This document shows, in pieces, positions 33,406 to 34,011 of a stretch of 34,011 nt of DNA. The stretch's first letter is position 1. Every line of letters starts with the position of its first letter. The notes beneath the pieces are model-generated. The model had not been told where the DNA came from, made no database searches, and worked only from the letters and a program-made list of their open reading frames with translations. This stretch comes from Dehalococcoidia bacterium. GTDB lineage: Bacteria; Chloroflexota; Dehalococcoidia; GIF9; UBA5629. Position numbers and translations under genes: made by a program. The stretch is taken from assembly GCA_028716085.1 (NCBI GenBank), contig JAQUQM010000011.1:1-34011 (forward strand), given 5' to 3'.

Positions 33406-34011
33406 ATGGATAAAGCAGCAATTCTGGCTCTGGAAGACGGCTCAATTTATCACGGCTACTGTTTCGGCGCTGAAATTGACACCTTTGGTGAGGTTGTATT
33501 CTGCACCAGCATGGTTGGCTACCAGGAAATGTTAACCGACCCCTCATATGCCGGACAGATTCTGGTACCAACCTATCCTCTTATCGGCAACTATGGCATT
33601 AATGAGATCGATATCGAATCGGCAAAGATACAGGTTCAGGGTTTTGTTGTAAGAGAGCAATGTCTTAAGCCAAGTCACTATCAAAGCCGGGAAACAGTTC
33701 ATCAGTATCTGACAGGAAGCAGCGTCCCCGGAATTTACGGAGTGGATACCCGGGCTGTTACCCGCCGGCTCCGTTCCAGCGGTGTAATGATGGGGACGAT
33801 AACCAGTAGCAAGACCCCCAGGCAGGCTCTGGAAGCATTAAGAAACCTGCCCAACTACGGTTCCATAGATTTTGTCAGGCAGGTCACTGCCGGTGCTGCC
33901 TATCGCCGGCAATCAGACGGGGGAGCGTCCCAGTACCATATCGTTGCCCTGGACTGCGGTTTGAAATATAACATCCTGCGTATGTTGAACCGGCTGGGTT
34001 GTGATACAACC
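33406..34011 (+). CDS. carA: Carbamoyl phosphate synthase small subunit, 3' partial
   Basis: The frame opens at ATG 33406 and stays open for 202 codons to the window edge. The visible part is the N-terminal CarA domain, with LALEDGSIYHGYCFGA, VVFCTSMVGYQEMLTDPSYA and YPLIGNYGIN. The start of the class I glutamine amidotransferase domain follows (ALDCGLKYNILRML). The nucleophile Cys and catalytic His lie beyond the edge. CarA hydrolyses glutamine to give ammonia to CarB for carbamoyl phosphate, used for pyrimidines and arginine. No strong ribosome site precedes the ATG. The gene continues the glutamine-use theme downstream of glnA. Confidence 0.95.
   Translation, partial: MDKAAILALEDGSIYHGYCFGAEIDTFGEVVFCTSMVGYQEMLTDPSYAGQILVPTYPLIGNYGINEIDIESAKIQVQGFVVREQCLKPSHYQSRETVHQYLTGSSVPGIYGVDTRAVTRRLRSSGVMMGTITSSKTPRQALEALRNLPNYGSIDFVRQVTAGAAYRRQSDGGASQYHIVALDCGLKYNILRMLNRLGCDTT

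Noticed and set aside
1-34011. CRISPR array, insertion sequence, prophage or integrase
   Set aside because: No regularly spaced short repeats with unique spacers, no transposase or integrase motif and no terminal inverted repeats were seen.

Overview
The window reads as the chromosome of an anaerobic bacterium, most likely a Chloroflexota of the Dehalococcoidia type. That placement is inferred from gene content: a MetFV/HdrABC/MvhD methylenetetrahydrofolate reductase set, an archaeal-type split glutamate synthase, an archaeal-type NrpR repressor in a bacterial setting, and CARDB/Asp-box surface proteins. No rRNA or other marker gene confirms it.

Layout. (1) 1-4656: two overlapping genes for exported proteins. 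The first, cut by the window edge, has CARDB and Ig-like modules. The second is an Asp-box beta-propeller protein with a signal peptide and a C-terminal membrane anchor. (2) 4657-4856: hairpins, an extended -10 promoter and a tRNA-His gene. (3) 4918-9456, minus strand: a five-PAS hybrid histidine kinase and a nitronate monooxygenase-like flavoprotein, with a strong terminator between them. (4) 9756-12374: a protein joining a P-loop-less KaiC/RecA-like domain to a PPDK/PEP-synthase ATP-binding domain.

(5) 12551-28313: one long plus-strand operon behind a TTGACA/TAAAGT promoter and a 27-bp dyad. Its order is a 33-aa leader ORF, hisH, hisF, mvhD-1, metF, a divergent GltB2-like Fe-S protein, a canonical FMN/Fe-S GltB2, a GATase+GXGXG GltB, hdrC, hdrB, a 1496-aa HdrA/GltD/HdrA fusion, mvhD-2 and metV. 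Genes are mostly packed with ATGA overlaps or very short gaps. It combines the six subunits of a Moorella-type methylenetetrahydrofolate reductase complex with all parts of a glutamate synthase. The GltD module of the synthase is buried inside HdrA. This is the most interesting system here: a candidate flavin-based machine linking NAD(P)H, one-carbon reduction and glutamate synthesis.

(6) 28426-34011: a nitrogen-control and assimilation block. It holds nrpR, an OmpR-type regulator with a degraded acidic pocket, amtB-glnK, glnA and the start of carA. Upstream of amtB are four half-sites at exact 11-bp spacing resembling the actinobacterial GlnR site, and a shorter pair sits 10 bp before a -10 box upstream of glnA.

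How the genes fit together: AmtB imports ammonium under GlnK control, GlnA makes glutamine, and GltB, HisH and CarA are all glutamine amidotransferases that spend it. NrpR (a 2-oxoglutarate sensor in archaea) and the GlnR-like regulator probably set expression. Everything from 12.5 kb onward except the one-carbon genes is therefore on one nitrogen theme, and the HdrA/GltD fusion physically ties the one-carbon genes to it.
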